Assembly (NCBI RefSeq): GCF_932526225.1
Contig: NC_064038.1
Coordinates: 10,105,070 to 10,169,069 of the forward strand
From: Nematostella vectensis
Lineage: Eukaryota; Cnidaria; Anthozoa; Actiniaria; Edwardsiidae
Reading direction: 5' to 3'
Length of the DNA: 64,000 nt
Below the pieces are notes generated by a model that was not told the origin of the DNA, searched no databases, and worked only from the letters and a program-made list of their open reading frames with translations. Made by a program: the position numbers and the translations under genes. This document shows, piece by piece, positions 12,701 to 24,700 of the stretch. Position 1 is the stretch's first letter; every line of letters starts with the position of its first letter.

Positions 12701-15700
12701 ATAGGTAGGGTACAGTACTAGTATAGGTAGGGTGCAGTACTAGTATAGGTGGGGTGCAGTACTAGTATAGGTGGGGTGCATTACTAGTATAGGTAGGGGT
12801 GCAGTACTAGTATAGGTGGGGTGCAGTACTAGAATAGGTGGGGGTGCAGTACTAGTATAGGTAGGGTGCAGTACTAGTATAGGTGGGGTGCAGTACTAGT
12901 AAAGGTAGAGGTAAAGTACTAGTATAGGTGGGGTGCAGTACTAGTATAGGTGGGGTACAGTACTAGTATAGGTAGGGTGCAGTACTAGTATAGGTGGGGT
13001 GCAGTACTAGTATAGGTAGGGTGCAGTACTAGTATAGGTGGGGTGCAGTACTAGTATAGGTGGGGTGCAGTACTAGTATAGGTAGGGTGCAGTACTAGTA
13101 TAGATAGGGTGCAGTACTAGTATAGGTAGGGTGCAGTACTAGTATAGGTGGGGTGCAGTATTAGTATAGGTGGGGTACAGTACTAGTATAGGTAGGGTGT
13201 GGTACTAGTATAGGTAGGGGTGCAGTACTAGTATAGGTGGGGTGCAGTACTAGTATAGGTGGGGTACAGTACTAGTATAGGTAGGGGTGCAGTACAAGTA
13301 TAGGTGGGGTACAGTACTAGTATAGGTAGGGTGTGGTACTAGTATAGGTGGGGTGCAGAACTAGTATAGGTGGGGTGCAGTACTAGTATAGGTGGGGTAC
13401 AGTACTAGTATAGGTAGGGGTGCAGTACTAGTATAGGTGGGGTGCAGTACTAGTATAGGTAGGGTGTGGTACTAGTATAGGTGGGGTGCAGTACTAGTAT
13501 AGGTGGGGTGCAGTACTAGTATAGGTGGGGTGCAGTACTAGTATAGGTAGGGTGCAATACTAGTATAGATAGGGTGCAGTACTAGTATAGGTGGGGTGCA
13601 GTACTAGTATAGGTGGGGTGCAGTACTAGTATAGGTGGGGTGCAGTACTAGTATAGGTGGGGTGCAGTACTAGTATAGGTGGGGTGCAGTACTAGAATAG
13701 GTGGGGTGCAGTACTAGTATAGGTGGGATGCAGTACTAGTATAGGTGGGGTGCAGTACTAGTATATGTGGGGTGCAGTACTAGTATAGGTGGGGTGCAGT
13801 ACTAGTATAGGTAGGGTGTGGTACTAGTATAGGTAGGGGTGCAGTACTAGTATAGGTGGGGTGCAGTACTAGTATAGGTGGGGTGCAGTACTAGTATAGG
13901 TAAGGTGCAGTACTAGTATAGGTAGGGTGCAGTACTAGTATAGGTGGGGTGCAGTACTAGTATAGGTGGGATGCAGTACTAGTATAGGTGGGGTGCAGTA
14001 CTAGTATAGGTGGGGTACAGTACTAGTAAAGGTAGGGTGCAGTACTAGTATAGGTAGGGTGCAGTACTAGTATAGGTAGGGTGCGGTACTAGTATAGGTA
14101 GGGTGTAGTACTAGTAAAGGTAAGGTGCAGTATTAGTATAGGTAGGGTGTGGTACTAGTATAGGTAGGGGTGCAGTACTAGTACAGGTGGACTTTAGAAG
14201 CACACTAGCATACACACATTGGCACCAGTCGGGCCAAGACGGGACGCTAGCACAGTCTATTACCCGTGCAGTTCGGCAACCATGGACAGCTGTTTCGTCC
14301 TTATTAGGACTCGTCAGCATGGCATAGCCGGTTTGCTTCAGTTAAACTTCATCGGCAAAAAAAAGTGCAGGGCGACTTCGACTCGAACGAAGTGCTTTAA
14401 ACCACAGCTCAGATCCATGTGGGATCTAGAGCTGCGACCGGGCTAGCGTGATGCCAATTGTGCGGATCACGCATGCGACCTTTGCTAGTCTAAAACTCCG
14501 TCGGATAGCCAAACTATCCTTGCGAGTATGTATACATAAATGTGGACTTTAGAAGCACACTAGCATACACACATTGGCACCAGTCGGGCCAAGACGGGAC
14601 GCTAGCACAGTCTATTACCCGTGCAGTTCGGCAACCATGGACAGCTGTTTCGTCCTTATTAGGACTCGTCAGCATGGCATAGCCGGTTTGCCTCAGTTAA
14701 ACTTCATCGGCAAAAAAAACTGCAGGGCGACTTCGACTCGAACGAAGTGCTTTAAACCACAGCTCAGATCCATGTGGGATCTAGAGCTGCGACCGGGCTA
14801 GCGTGATGCCAATTGTGCGGATCACGCATGCGACCTTTGCTAGTCTAAAACTCCGTCGGATAGCCAAACTATCCTTGCGAGTATGTATACATAAATGTGG
14901 ACTTTAGAAGCACACTAGCATACACACATTGGCACCAGTCGGGCCAAGACGGGACGCTAGCACAGTCTATTACCCGTGCAGTTCGGCAACCATGGACAGC
15001 TGTTTCGTCCTTATTAGGACTCGTCAGCATGGCATAGCCGGTTTGCCTCAGTTAAACTTCATCGGACGAAACAGCTGTCCATGGTTGCCGAACTGCACGG
15101 GTAATAGACTGTGCTAGCGTCCCGTCTTGGCCCGACTGGTGCCAATGTGTGTATGCTAGTGTGCTTCTAAACTACAGGTGGGGTGCAGTACTAGTATAGG
15201 TAGGGGTGCAGTACTAGTATAGGTGGGATGCAGTACAAGTATAGGTGGGGTGCAGTACTAGTATATGTGGGGTGCAGTACTAGTATAGGTGGGGTGCAGT
15301 ACTAGTATAGGTGGGGTGCAGTACTAGTATAGGTAGGGTGCAGTACTAGTATAGGTGGGGTGCAGTACTAGTATAGGTGGGGTGCAGTACTAGTATAGGT
15401 TGGGTGCAGTACTAGTATAGGTTGGGTGCAGTACTAGTATAGGTGGGGTGCATTACTAGTATAGGTGGGGTGCAGTATTAGTATAGGTGGGGTGCAGTAC
15501 TAGTATAGGTGGGGTGCAGTACTAGTATATGTAGGGTGCAGTACTAGTATAGGTGGGGTGCAGTACTAGTATAGGTAGGGTGCAGTACTAGTATAGGTGG
15601 GGTGCAGTACTAGTATAGGTGGGGTGCAGTACTAGTATAGGTGGGGTGCAGTACTAGTAAAGGTAAGGTGCAGTATTAGTATAGGTAGGGTGTGGTACTA

Positions 15701-18700
15701 GTATAGATAGGGGTGCAGTACTAGTATAGGTGGGATGCAGTACTAGTATAGGTGGGGTGCAGTACTTTTATAGGTGGGGTGCAGTACTAGTATAGGTTGG
15801 GTGCAGTACTAGTATAGGTGGGGTGCAGTACTAGTATAGGTGGGGTACAGTACTAGTATAGATAGGGTGCAGTACTAGTATAGGTGGGGTGCAGTACTAG
15901 TATAGGTGGGGTGCAGTACTAGTATAGGTGGGGTACAGTACTAGTATAGATAGGGTGCAGTACTAGTATAGGTGGGGTGCAGTACTAGTATAGGTGGGGT
16001 GCAGTACTAGTATAGGTAGAGTGCAGTACTAGTGTAGGTAGAGTGAAGTACTAGTATAGGTGGGGTGCAGTATTAGTATAGGTAGGGTACAGTAGTAGTA
16101 TAGGTGGGGTGCAGTATTAGTATATGTAGGGTGCAGTACTAGTATAGGTAGGGGTGCAGTACTAGTATAGGTGGGGTGCAGTACTAGTATAAGTGGGGTG
16201 CAGTACTAGTATAGGTGGGGTGCAGTACTAGTATAGGTAGGGTGCAGTAGTAGTATAGGTAGGGTGCAGTACTAGTATAGGTGGGGTGCAGTATTAGTAT
16301 ATGTAGGGTGCAGTACTAGTATAGGTAGGGGTGCAGTACTAGTATAGGTGGGGTGCAGTACTAGTATAAGTGGGGTGCAGTACTAGTATAGGTGGGGTGC
16401 AGTACTAGTATAGGTGGGGTGCAGTACTAGTATAAGTGGGGTGCAGTACTAGTATAGGTGGGGTGCAGTACTTGTATAGGTGGGGTGCAGTACTAGTATA
16501 GGTGGGGTGCAGTACTAGTATAGGTAGGGTGTGGTACTAGTATAGGTAGGGGTGCAGTACTAGTATAGGTAGGGTGTGGTTCTAGTATAGGTAGGGGTGC
16601 AGTACTAGTATAGGTGGGGTGCAGTACTAGTATAGGTGGGGTGCAGTACTAGTATAGGTGGGTTGCAGTACTAGTATAGGTGGGGTGCAGTACTACTATA
16701 GGTGGGGTGCAGTACTAGTATAGGTAGGGTGCAGTACTAGTATAGGTAGGGGTTCAGTACTAGTATAGGTGGGGTGTGGTACTAGTATAGGTAGGGGTGC
16801 AGTTCTAGTATAGGTAGGGTGCAGTACTAGTATAGGTAGGGAGCAGTACAATTTTTGGTAGGGTGCAGTGCTAGAATAGGTAGGGTGCAGTACTAGTATA
16901 GGTGGGGTGCAGTACTAGTATAGGTGGGGTGCAGTACTAGTATAGGTAGGGTGCAGTACTAGTATAGGTAGGGGTTCAGTACTAGTATAGGTGGGGTGTG
17001 GTACTAGTATAGGTAGGGGTGCAGTTCTAGTATAGGTAGGGTGCAGTACTAGTATAGGTAGGGAGCAGTACAATTATAGGTAGGGTGCAGTGCTAGAATA
17101 GATAGGGTGCAGTACTAGTATAGGTAGGGTGCAGTACTAGTATAGGTAGGGTGCAGTACTAGTATAGGTGGGGTGCAGTACTAGTATAAGCTGGGTGCAG
17201 TACCAGAATAGGTGGGGTGCAGTACTAGTATAGGTGGGGTGCAGTACTAGTATAAGCTGGGTGCAGTACCAAATAGGTGGGGTGCAGTACTAGTATAGGT
17301 GGGGTGCAGTACTAGTATAGGTGGGGTGCAGTACTTGTATAGGTGGGGTGCAGTACTAGTATAGGTAGGGTGCAGTACTAGTATAGGTAGGGTGTGGTAC
17401 TAGTATAGGTAGGGGTGCAGTACTAGTATAGGTAGGGTGTGGTACTAGTATAGGTAGGGGTGCAGTACTGGTATAGGTGGGGTGCAGTACTAGTATAGGT
17501 GGGGTGCAGTACTAGTATAGGTGGGGTGCAGTACTAGTATAGGTGGGGTACAGTACTAGTATAGGTGGGGTGCAGTACTAGTATAGGTGGGGTGCAGTAC
17601 TAGTATAGGTGGGGTGCAGTACTAGTATAGGTGGGGTGCAGTACTAGTATAGGTAGGGTGCAGTACTAGTATAGGTAGGGGTTCAGTACTAGTATAGGTG
17701 GGGTGTGGTACTAGTATAGGTAGGGGTGCAGTTCTAGTATAGGTAGGGTGCAGTACTAGTATAAGTAGGGAGCAGTACAATTATAGGTAGGGTGCAGTGC
17801 TAGAATAGATAGGGTGCAGTACTAGTATAGGTAGGGTGCAGTACTAGTATAGGTAGGGTGCAGTACTAGTATAGGTGGGGTGCAGTACTAGTATAAGCTG
17901 GGTGCAGTACCAGAATAGGTGGGGTGCAGTACTAGTATAGGTGGGGTGCAGTACTAGTATAAGCTGGGTGCAGTACCAAATAGGTGGGGTGCAGTACTAG
18001 TATAGGTGGGGTGCAGTACTAGTATAGGTGGGGTGCAGTACTTGTATAGGTGGGGTGCAGTACTAGTATAGGTAGGGTGCAGTATTAGTATAGGTAGGGT
18101 GTGGTTTTAGTATAGGTAGGGGTGCAGTACTAGTATAGGTAGGGTGTGGTACTAGTATAGGTAGGGGTGCAGTACTAGTATAGGTGGGGTGCAGTACTAG
18201 TATAGGTGGAGTGCAGTACTAGTATAGGTGGGGTGCAGTACTAGTATAGGTGGGGTACAGTACTAGTATAGGTGGGGTGCAGTACTAGTATAGGTGGGGT
18301 GCAGTACTAGTATAGGTGGGGTGCAGTACTAGTATAGGTGGGGTGCAGTACTAGTATAGGTAGGGTGAAGTACTAGTATAGATAGGGTGTAGTACTAGTA
18401 TATGAAGGGTGCAGTACTAGTATAGGTGGGGTGCAGTACTAGTATAGGTAGGGTGAAGTACTAGTATAGATAGGGTGTAGTACTAGTATATGAAGGGTGC
18501 AGTACTAGTATAGGTGGGGTGCAGTACTAGTATAGGTTGGGTGCAGTATTAGTATAGGTGGGGTACAGTACTAGTATAGGTGGGGTGCAGTACTAGTATA
18601 AGCTGGGTGCAGTACCAGAATAGGTGGGGTGCAGTACTAGTATAGGTGGGGTGCAGTACTAGTATAAGCTGGGTGCAGTACCAAATAGGTGGGGTGCAGT

Positions 18701-21700
18701 ACTAGTATAGGTAGGGTGCAGTACTAGTATAGGTGGGGTGCAGTACTTGTATAGGTGGGGTGCAGTACTAGTATAGGTAGGGTGCAGTACTAGTATAGGT
18801 AGGGTGTGGTACTAGTATAGGTAGGGGTGCAGTACTAGTATAGGTAGGGTGTGGTACTAGTATAGGTAGGGGTGCAGTACTAGTATAGGTAGGGTGCAGT
18901 ACTAGTATAGGTGGGGTGCAGTACTAGTATAGGTGGGGTGCAGTACTAGTATAGGTGGGGTACAGTACTAGTATAGGTGGGGTGCAGTACTAGTATAGGT
19001 AGGGTGCAATACTAGTATAGATAGGGTGCAGTACTAGTATAGGTGGGGTGCAGTACTAGTATAGGTAGGGTGCAGTACTAGTATAGGTAGGGGTGCAGTA
19101 CTAGTATAGGTGGGGGTGCAGTACTAGTATAGGTGGGGTGTAGTACTAGTATAGATGGGGTGCAGTACCAGTATATGTAGTGTGCAGTACTAGTTTGGAA
19201 GGGTTTGCAGTACTAGTATAGGCTGGGTGCAGTTCTAGTATAGGTAGGGTACAGTACTGATATAGATAGGGTGCAGTACTAGTATAGGTGGGATGTAGTA
19301 CTGGTATGGGTAGGGTGCAGTACTAGTATAGGTGGGGTGCAGTACTATTATAAGTAGGGTGCAGTACTAGTATAGGTGGGGTGCAGTACTATTATAAGTA
19401 GGGTGCAGTACTAGTATAGGTGGGGTACAGTACTAGTATAGGTGGGGTGCAGTACTAGTATAGATAGGGTGCAGTACTAGTATATGTAGGGTGCAGTGCA
19501 AAATATTGTGGGGTGCAGTACTAGTATAGGTGGGGTGCAGTACTAGTATAGGTGGGGTGCAGTACTAGTATAGATATGGTGCAGTACTAGTATAGGTAGG
19601 GTGCAGTACTAGTATAGGTGGGGGTGCAGTACCTATATAGGTAGGGTGTAGTGCTAGTAAAGGTGGGGGTGCAGTGCCGATATAGGTAGGGTGCAGTGCT
19701 AGTATAGGTGAGGTGCAGTACTTATATGGGGTGGGGTGCAGTACTAGTATAGGGAGGGTGCAGCATTAGTATAGGTGGGGTCTAAGAATATTTAGTAGTA
19801 TATATAAGTAGTATATGTAAGGTGCAGTACTAGTATAGGTAGGGTGGGTGCAGAACTATTAAAGGTGGGGTGAAGTACTAGTATAGGTGGGGTGCATTAG
19901 TAGTATATGTGGGTGCAATACTTTCCATCACATATTTTCTTTTTGTTTCTTTGCAGGGTGTGTTTGTGTTTCACCTAGTCCTGTCATGTCTAGTAATACC
20001 CTGGTATGTATATCATTATAACATCTATATATCACTATAACTCAGGGGCGGTGGAAGGGGAGGGGCAGGGGGGTGCCAGCGGATGTTTCTTTAGATATAT
20101 ATGAACGTTTCTTTAAACCAACCGGTTTCAAGCGGTATATATGCAACCAGCAACAAATTTGTTGAACAGTTTAAAATCCCCGTGTTCTTATAAATAGGAT
20201 TTGGAACCACCACCCACTCCTCCCCCCCTAAAACCACCAACCACCCCTCCCCCACTTATGGGACCACTCCGCCACCCTGTAACTGTTTTGTTTTCATCAT
20301 TTAAACCTTGTTCATTTGAAGCCAAAACTAAATTAGGGCACCTTTAAGTATTAAGGGAGGCCAAACTGGGTCCACTTTGATAAAATCTAGCCGCTCCTTT
20401 TTTAAATATTTTTCGATCAAACTTCCTGTGTTACGAAATGCATGCACAATTATCGTTATAACTGTATCTATCAGAAAGGTCTGTTTATCAGAAAGGTCTT
20501 TCGAAAACATGGTCAAATTCCTTTCAGAAAGTTTGAAGTAGATGTGTATAATTGATTGATTTTAAGTGTAGAAGTATGGCTTTCCCCTCGATGAAAAGCA
20601 AAATAAAAAGATGAAATTGAAATATGAAATTTTAAATTAAAAATTTATAAATGAATGGCAAACCTTTGAGTTAATTACTTTTGAGTTAAAAACTCAAAAA
20701 TTGGATGAATGGGGGAAAATGTTTTTTTTGGAAATCTCTAACCGTCCCTATTTATAACAGGGTAGTTTGAGGAGAAACCATTTTTGACCCCTGATTCTCC
20801 TGGAATAGCTTATGGGCCAGGGCAGTTTACGGGTACCAATGGTTTTGCTCGTAATGAAAAAAGAAAATGAAATAGCGTGCACACAAAAAATACCAACATA
20901 CAACAGGCAAAACATTGTCAAAAAATGGAGTAGATAAAATAGATGAAAGACCGGCTAGTAACAATTAACTGAAGGTTGGACCAAGGACCAAGAATTCGAA
21001 ATAAAATTTGTACAATGCTTGTTTTTGCAGAATCAACGCGCCCCTTGTCCCTCACCAGCATCATCGAGTCCACTCTCTGTTCTACCCGAGTTGAGTGAGG
21101 AAACGAGCAGCAAGTAAGTTGCCTACTTGATGCCTTTAAAAGCATTAAAATGTGATAGATGTCATTATATGTCACGCTATACTTATGTCACGCGATTCAC
21201 ATCCGGGTTCTGTGTGTGTAATTAATTCAACATGGCGGCGTTCACCATGCGGTCGTTTGTCTGACTCGTAAATAACTAAACATTACAATAGACAAAGCAA
21301 GCAAAAACTAAGCTACTGTGATGCCAATTAGATATTGTAGCTTTCGGTGTTTGGACGCCATAGAGATTAATTTCATGCTGAAAATGAAGCATTATGATAG
21401 GCTGAAGCAATCTAATAAAAGTTGGACAAAATAATTAGCAACTGTACGCCAATTACCCTTGGCGGTAACCCTACCTTGTGACGAAGTTAATAAAACAAAA
21501 TAAATAAGTTAAACGATGCTTTTATTAGTTCGTAGTTCGGCCTTTGTCGTTCTTAATGGGTCATCCTGGTAACGTCTAGGGCAGACCTTTAACATAAACA
21601 CGTTTGGCTAGGGCTTGCGTCGCAACGTCTGAGTATCGTTAGCTTATTGTCGGAGTATCGTTAGCTTATTGTCTGAGTATCCTAAGCTTATTGTCTGAGT

Positions 21701-24700
21701 ATCCTTAGCTTATTTTCTGAGAATCGTTAGCTTATTCCAAAATTACCGTCACCACTAGGGACGGTAATTTCAGTTAATGGAGCCGGAGCCAGGCTCAAAG
21801 GTCACTCGTAAATTATATCGTACGAGTACACGTATCATGCTACGATAGCACAGGTATTACTTAATATGTTTCACGTGAGATACCTTACTATACACGTTCT
21901 TAATTCTTATTGGTCGCTATCTACCTATATAAAGCGCCACACCTAAAGTAAAGTCATTCGCTCTTTCGCTTCATAAGCTACGGGTACTGTAAAGAAACAT
22001 TTGCCCACCCTCCCTCCCTTTTACTGACAGATTTCTTTGTGTGTACAGGCAGTGTTAGCTTGGCGATCAACTGTAAACAAGTATTAACTTAATCATTGCT
22101 TTATTATTGAAATAAACCGGGGAGTATCTCCGAGAGTCTGCGGTTAGTTCTGTCTGACGACTTCCCCAAGCGGGGTTTGTTTGCTATAAGGTGTGCTTGT
22201 GCGTTTGTGGACCAGCCAATACTCTCGTCCGATCCTTCACGCGGAGTGTAGGGGAGATGAGTGAGGCCTAAAGGTCATATGCTTACACTACAGTTGCTAC
22301 GTCACGCGCTAGTCGTCACGTCACGCTAACTCGCTTTCGATCGGTCTGTCTCCCCCCATATTCTGCCATAGTCGTGCCTAGTGTATTCATTGCGTTGCAA
22401 AGCGGGCATTTCCTTTTCACGCGTAAAGCGACATTAATGTCTGAGTATCGTTAGCTTATTGTCCGAGTATCGTTAGCTTATTGTCTGAGTATCCTAAGCT
22501 TATTGTCTGAGTATCCTTAGCTTATTGTCTGAGTATCGTTAGCTTATTGTCTGAGTATCGTTAGCTTATTGTCCGAGTATCGTTAGCTTATTGTCTGAGT
22601 AGCTTATTGTCTGAGTATCGTTAGCTTATTGTCTGAGTATCGTTAGCTTATTGTCTGAGTATCGTTAGCTTATTGTCTGAGTATCGTTAGCTTATTGTCT
22701 GAGTATCCTAAGCTTATTGTCTGAGTATCCTTAGCTTATTGTCTGAGTATCCTAAGCTTATTGTCTGAGTATCCTTAGCTTATTTTCTGAGTATCGTTAG
22801 CTTATTGTCTGAGTATCGTTAGCTTATTGTCTGAGTATCCTAAGCTTATTGTCTGAGTATACTTAGCTTATTTTCTAAGTATCGTTAGCTTATTGTCTGA
22901 GTATCCTTAGCTTATTGTCTGAGTATCCTTAGCTTATTGTCTGAGTATCCTTAGTTCAGTGTGCTTATTTTGCTTTTACAAATGTTTTGGCTAGTGGGTA
23001 CTTTCTTGGCCGTTTTTAACCGGTATAGGAGCCAACAGGTTAAACATTGTACCACGATCAATGACTATTGCTTTAATAGGTCACTTACACAGTCAAGCCC
23101 TGTCGTGCCCAGCATCAAGGGTAGCGATGACCAGCTTTCCGAGAGCCGCAACTCATCTGTAGAGCTTTCTCATCACAAGCCATTTTCCACCGAGCTTAAG
23201 CATGATCAAGGCTATGAGGGTGACAGTGAAACATGTCATACCCCTGGAGTAGGATCACCGGCCGTTGTGGCTGAAGCTCACGAATCTGTTACCAGCATTG
23301 TTAAGACTCCTGGCAATAAGATCGCTGTCAGCGGCGATGAGGCTCCTGCCAATCAAGGAAATGACATCAGGGAGGGCTCTGCAATGTCTGTAACAGAGAG
23401 AGATACCCCAGAGCCTTCACCACTGCGTGATGCTTCCTTGCTTCCTCGTGCAGAAAGTGTTTTGTCCAAGCAAGTCCACCCTTCCTCTGCTGATGGCAAC
23501 AACAAGGGGGCAAACGATTCTTCCTCTGATAAGGTCTCCTCTGAGGTCACCGTCCCAGTTGATGAAGACATCAGACCTTCGACTGCTGGAGACACCGACA
23601 AGACAACCACGGACTCTTCCGCTGATAACGTTACCTCTGAGGTTACCGTTCAAGTGGATGAGGACAACAAGCAAGCAACTGCACCCTCTACTTCTAGCAA
23701 TGACAGCCTACTTGGTTCCACTGAACCTACAAGTGCTGTCAATTACGTTTGTGATGCTGAAGCCTCAGTTGACTCGGCCGCTGATGTGCGAAATGTGGCT
23801 GGACAGGATTCTGATACTTCAGGTGACAGCACTGGGAGCGTCGGTCCTGTTAAAAGTATTGGCATCGATCTTGCAGGTAACAATCAGTAAACCACCGAGC
23901 TTTTCTTAGTACTTTTGTATTCGGGCGTAGACAAGGGTGCATATGATACTCATCGAGTGCAAGAAAACGTCCTTTTTTCATAGGCTGATTTGGGGAAGTT
24001 ATTACTTATTTTATTATCGATTGGGTAAATGATATACAAACCTTTGTTTTGACATCACAAGAATTCTTCACATTATTTCATTTATTATAACAAAAAATTA
24101 AGACAATGATAAAGGCATCAGTCTTTGCCACCCTGGAAGGCAGATGTCCGAATCGAAATTGTCTTATCTAACCCTAACAGTATATGTTCGATAATACAGC
24201 TCCATACACATTTTGACTTTGAAGGAAAAACAAGCTCCACAATGGCAACACAAACTGAGGTTACAGCTGAGGAAGAGGAGGTGCTTCTCCCACCGATCAC
24301 GATTAAAGTTGGAAATGAAAGCATAACACCTGTAGGACCCAGAAAGTTAAGCCTCACCAACAGCAAGTCATCTGTCGGCTCCCGCAGGACCAGCTTCACA
24401 AGCAGCGAAACATCCAGTGTCAGCAAGGTCGGGTCTGTGGGTAATATCAGTCGCCTGAGCACACAAGAGGTATATGTTAACACCACTCAGGGTAGCTCCT
24501 TATCGGATTTCAACGTCGAGGTTAGGATTAAGCTCAAGTTGACCGTACCCTCTGCATCTAAGTCCATTACTTCTTCCTCAAGCAACGAACCGTGCAAGCC
24601 AAAGAAGGGACCTAAACCCAGTACCAGTTCCACCAAGACTTCACCTAAAACCAGCGTAACTAAGACAAACAAGACTGCTATAAGTGATACACTTACATCC

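Larger units (their letters stand above)
14191..15172 (-). mobile_element. Candidate retrozyme: tandem 355-bp hammerhead-ribozyme units
   Basis: The insertion consists of unit 1 (14191-14545), unit 2 (14546-14900), a partial unit 3 (14901 to about 15066) and then an inverted copy of the first about 108 bp of the unit (15065-15172). The ends are therefore about 108-bp inverted repeats. TACAGGTGG occurs directly on both sides (14182-14190 and 15173-15181), a candidate 9-bp target-site duplication. Each unit has a complete hammerhead ribozyme on the minus strand and several strong hairpins, for example 14405-14434, 14446-14472 and 14503-14519 in unit 1. Tandem units of a few hundred bases with a short-stem-III type I hammerhead match the described animal retrozymes, which yield small circular RNAs. 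No protein is encoded. The open frames in the units carry no recognisable domain. Confidence 0.85.
10236..19925. repeat. 22-bp minisatellite array (about 9.7 kb)
   Basis: Roughly 400 tandem copies of a 22-bp unit, consensus GCAGTACTAGTATAGGTGGG followed by GT, with common 22-bp variants (GGTAGGG) and 23-bp variants (GGTAGGGG). The unit contains the palindrome TACTAGTA and a G-run. Variant units recur in long blocks: the GGTAGAGGTGAAGTAC variant at about 10866 returns at about 12618, and blocks around 16850 and 17270 return near 17770 and 17972, so the array also grew by segmental duplication. It is interrupted at 14191-15172 by the hammerhead-ribozyme element, and it lies within intron 1 of the MGSC gene. 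It ends in degraded units before 19925. Confidence 0.97.

Noticed and set aside
15065-15085. Fourth active hammerhead on the plus strand
   Set aside because: The inverted fragment begins at GGACGAAAC and lacks the CTGACGA half of the core.
14219-15117. Three near-identical frames starting MAPVGPRRDAS
   Set aside because: They are the sense-strand reading of the hammerhead-ribozyme units, have no coding signature and break at the inversion.
10236-19925. CRISPR array
   Set aside because: Units are adjacent with no unique spacers, and the setting is eukaryotic.
22961-23028. ATG at 22961 as start of the Ser/Thr-rich gene
   Set aside because: The acceptor at 23028/23029 joins in frame to the exon ending at 21113, and the hydrophobic residues before it are not like the rest of the protein.
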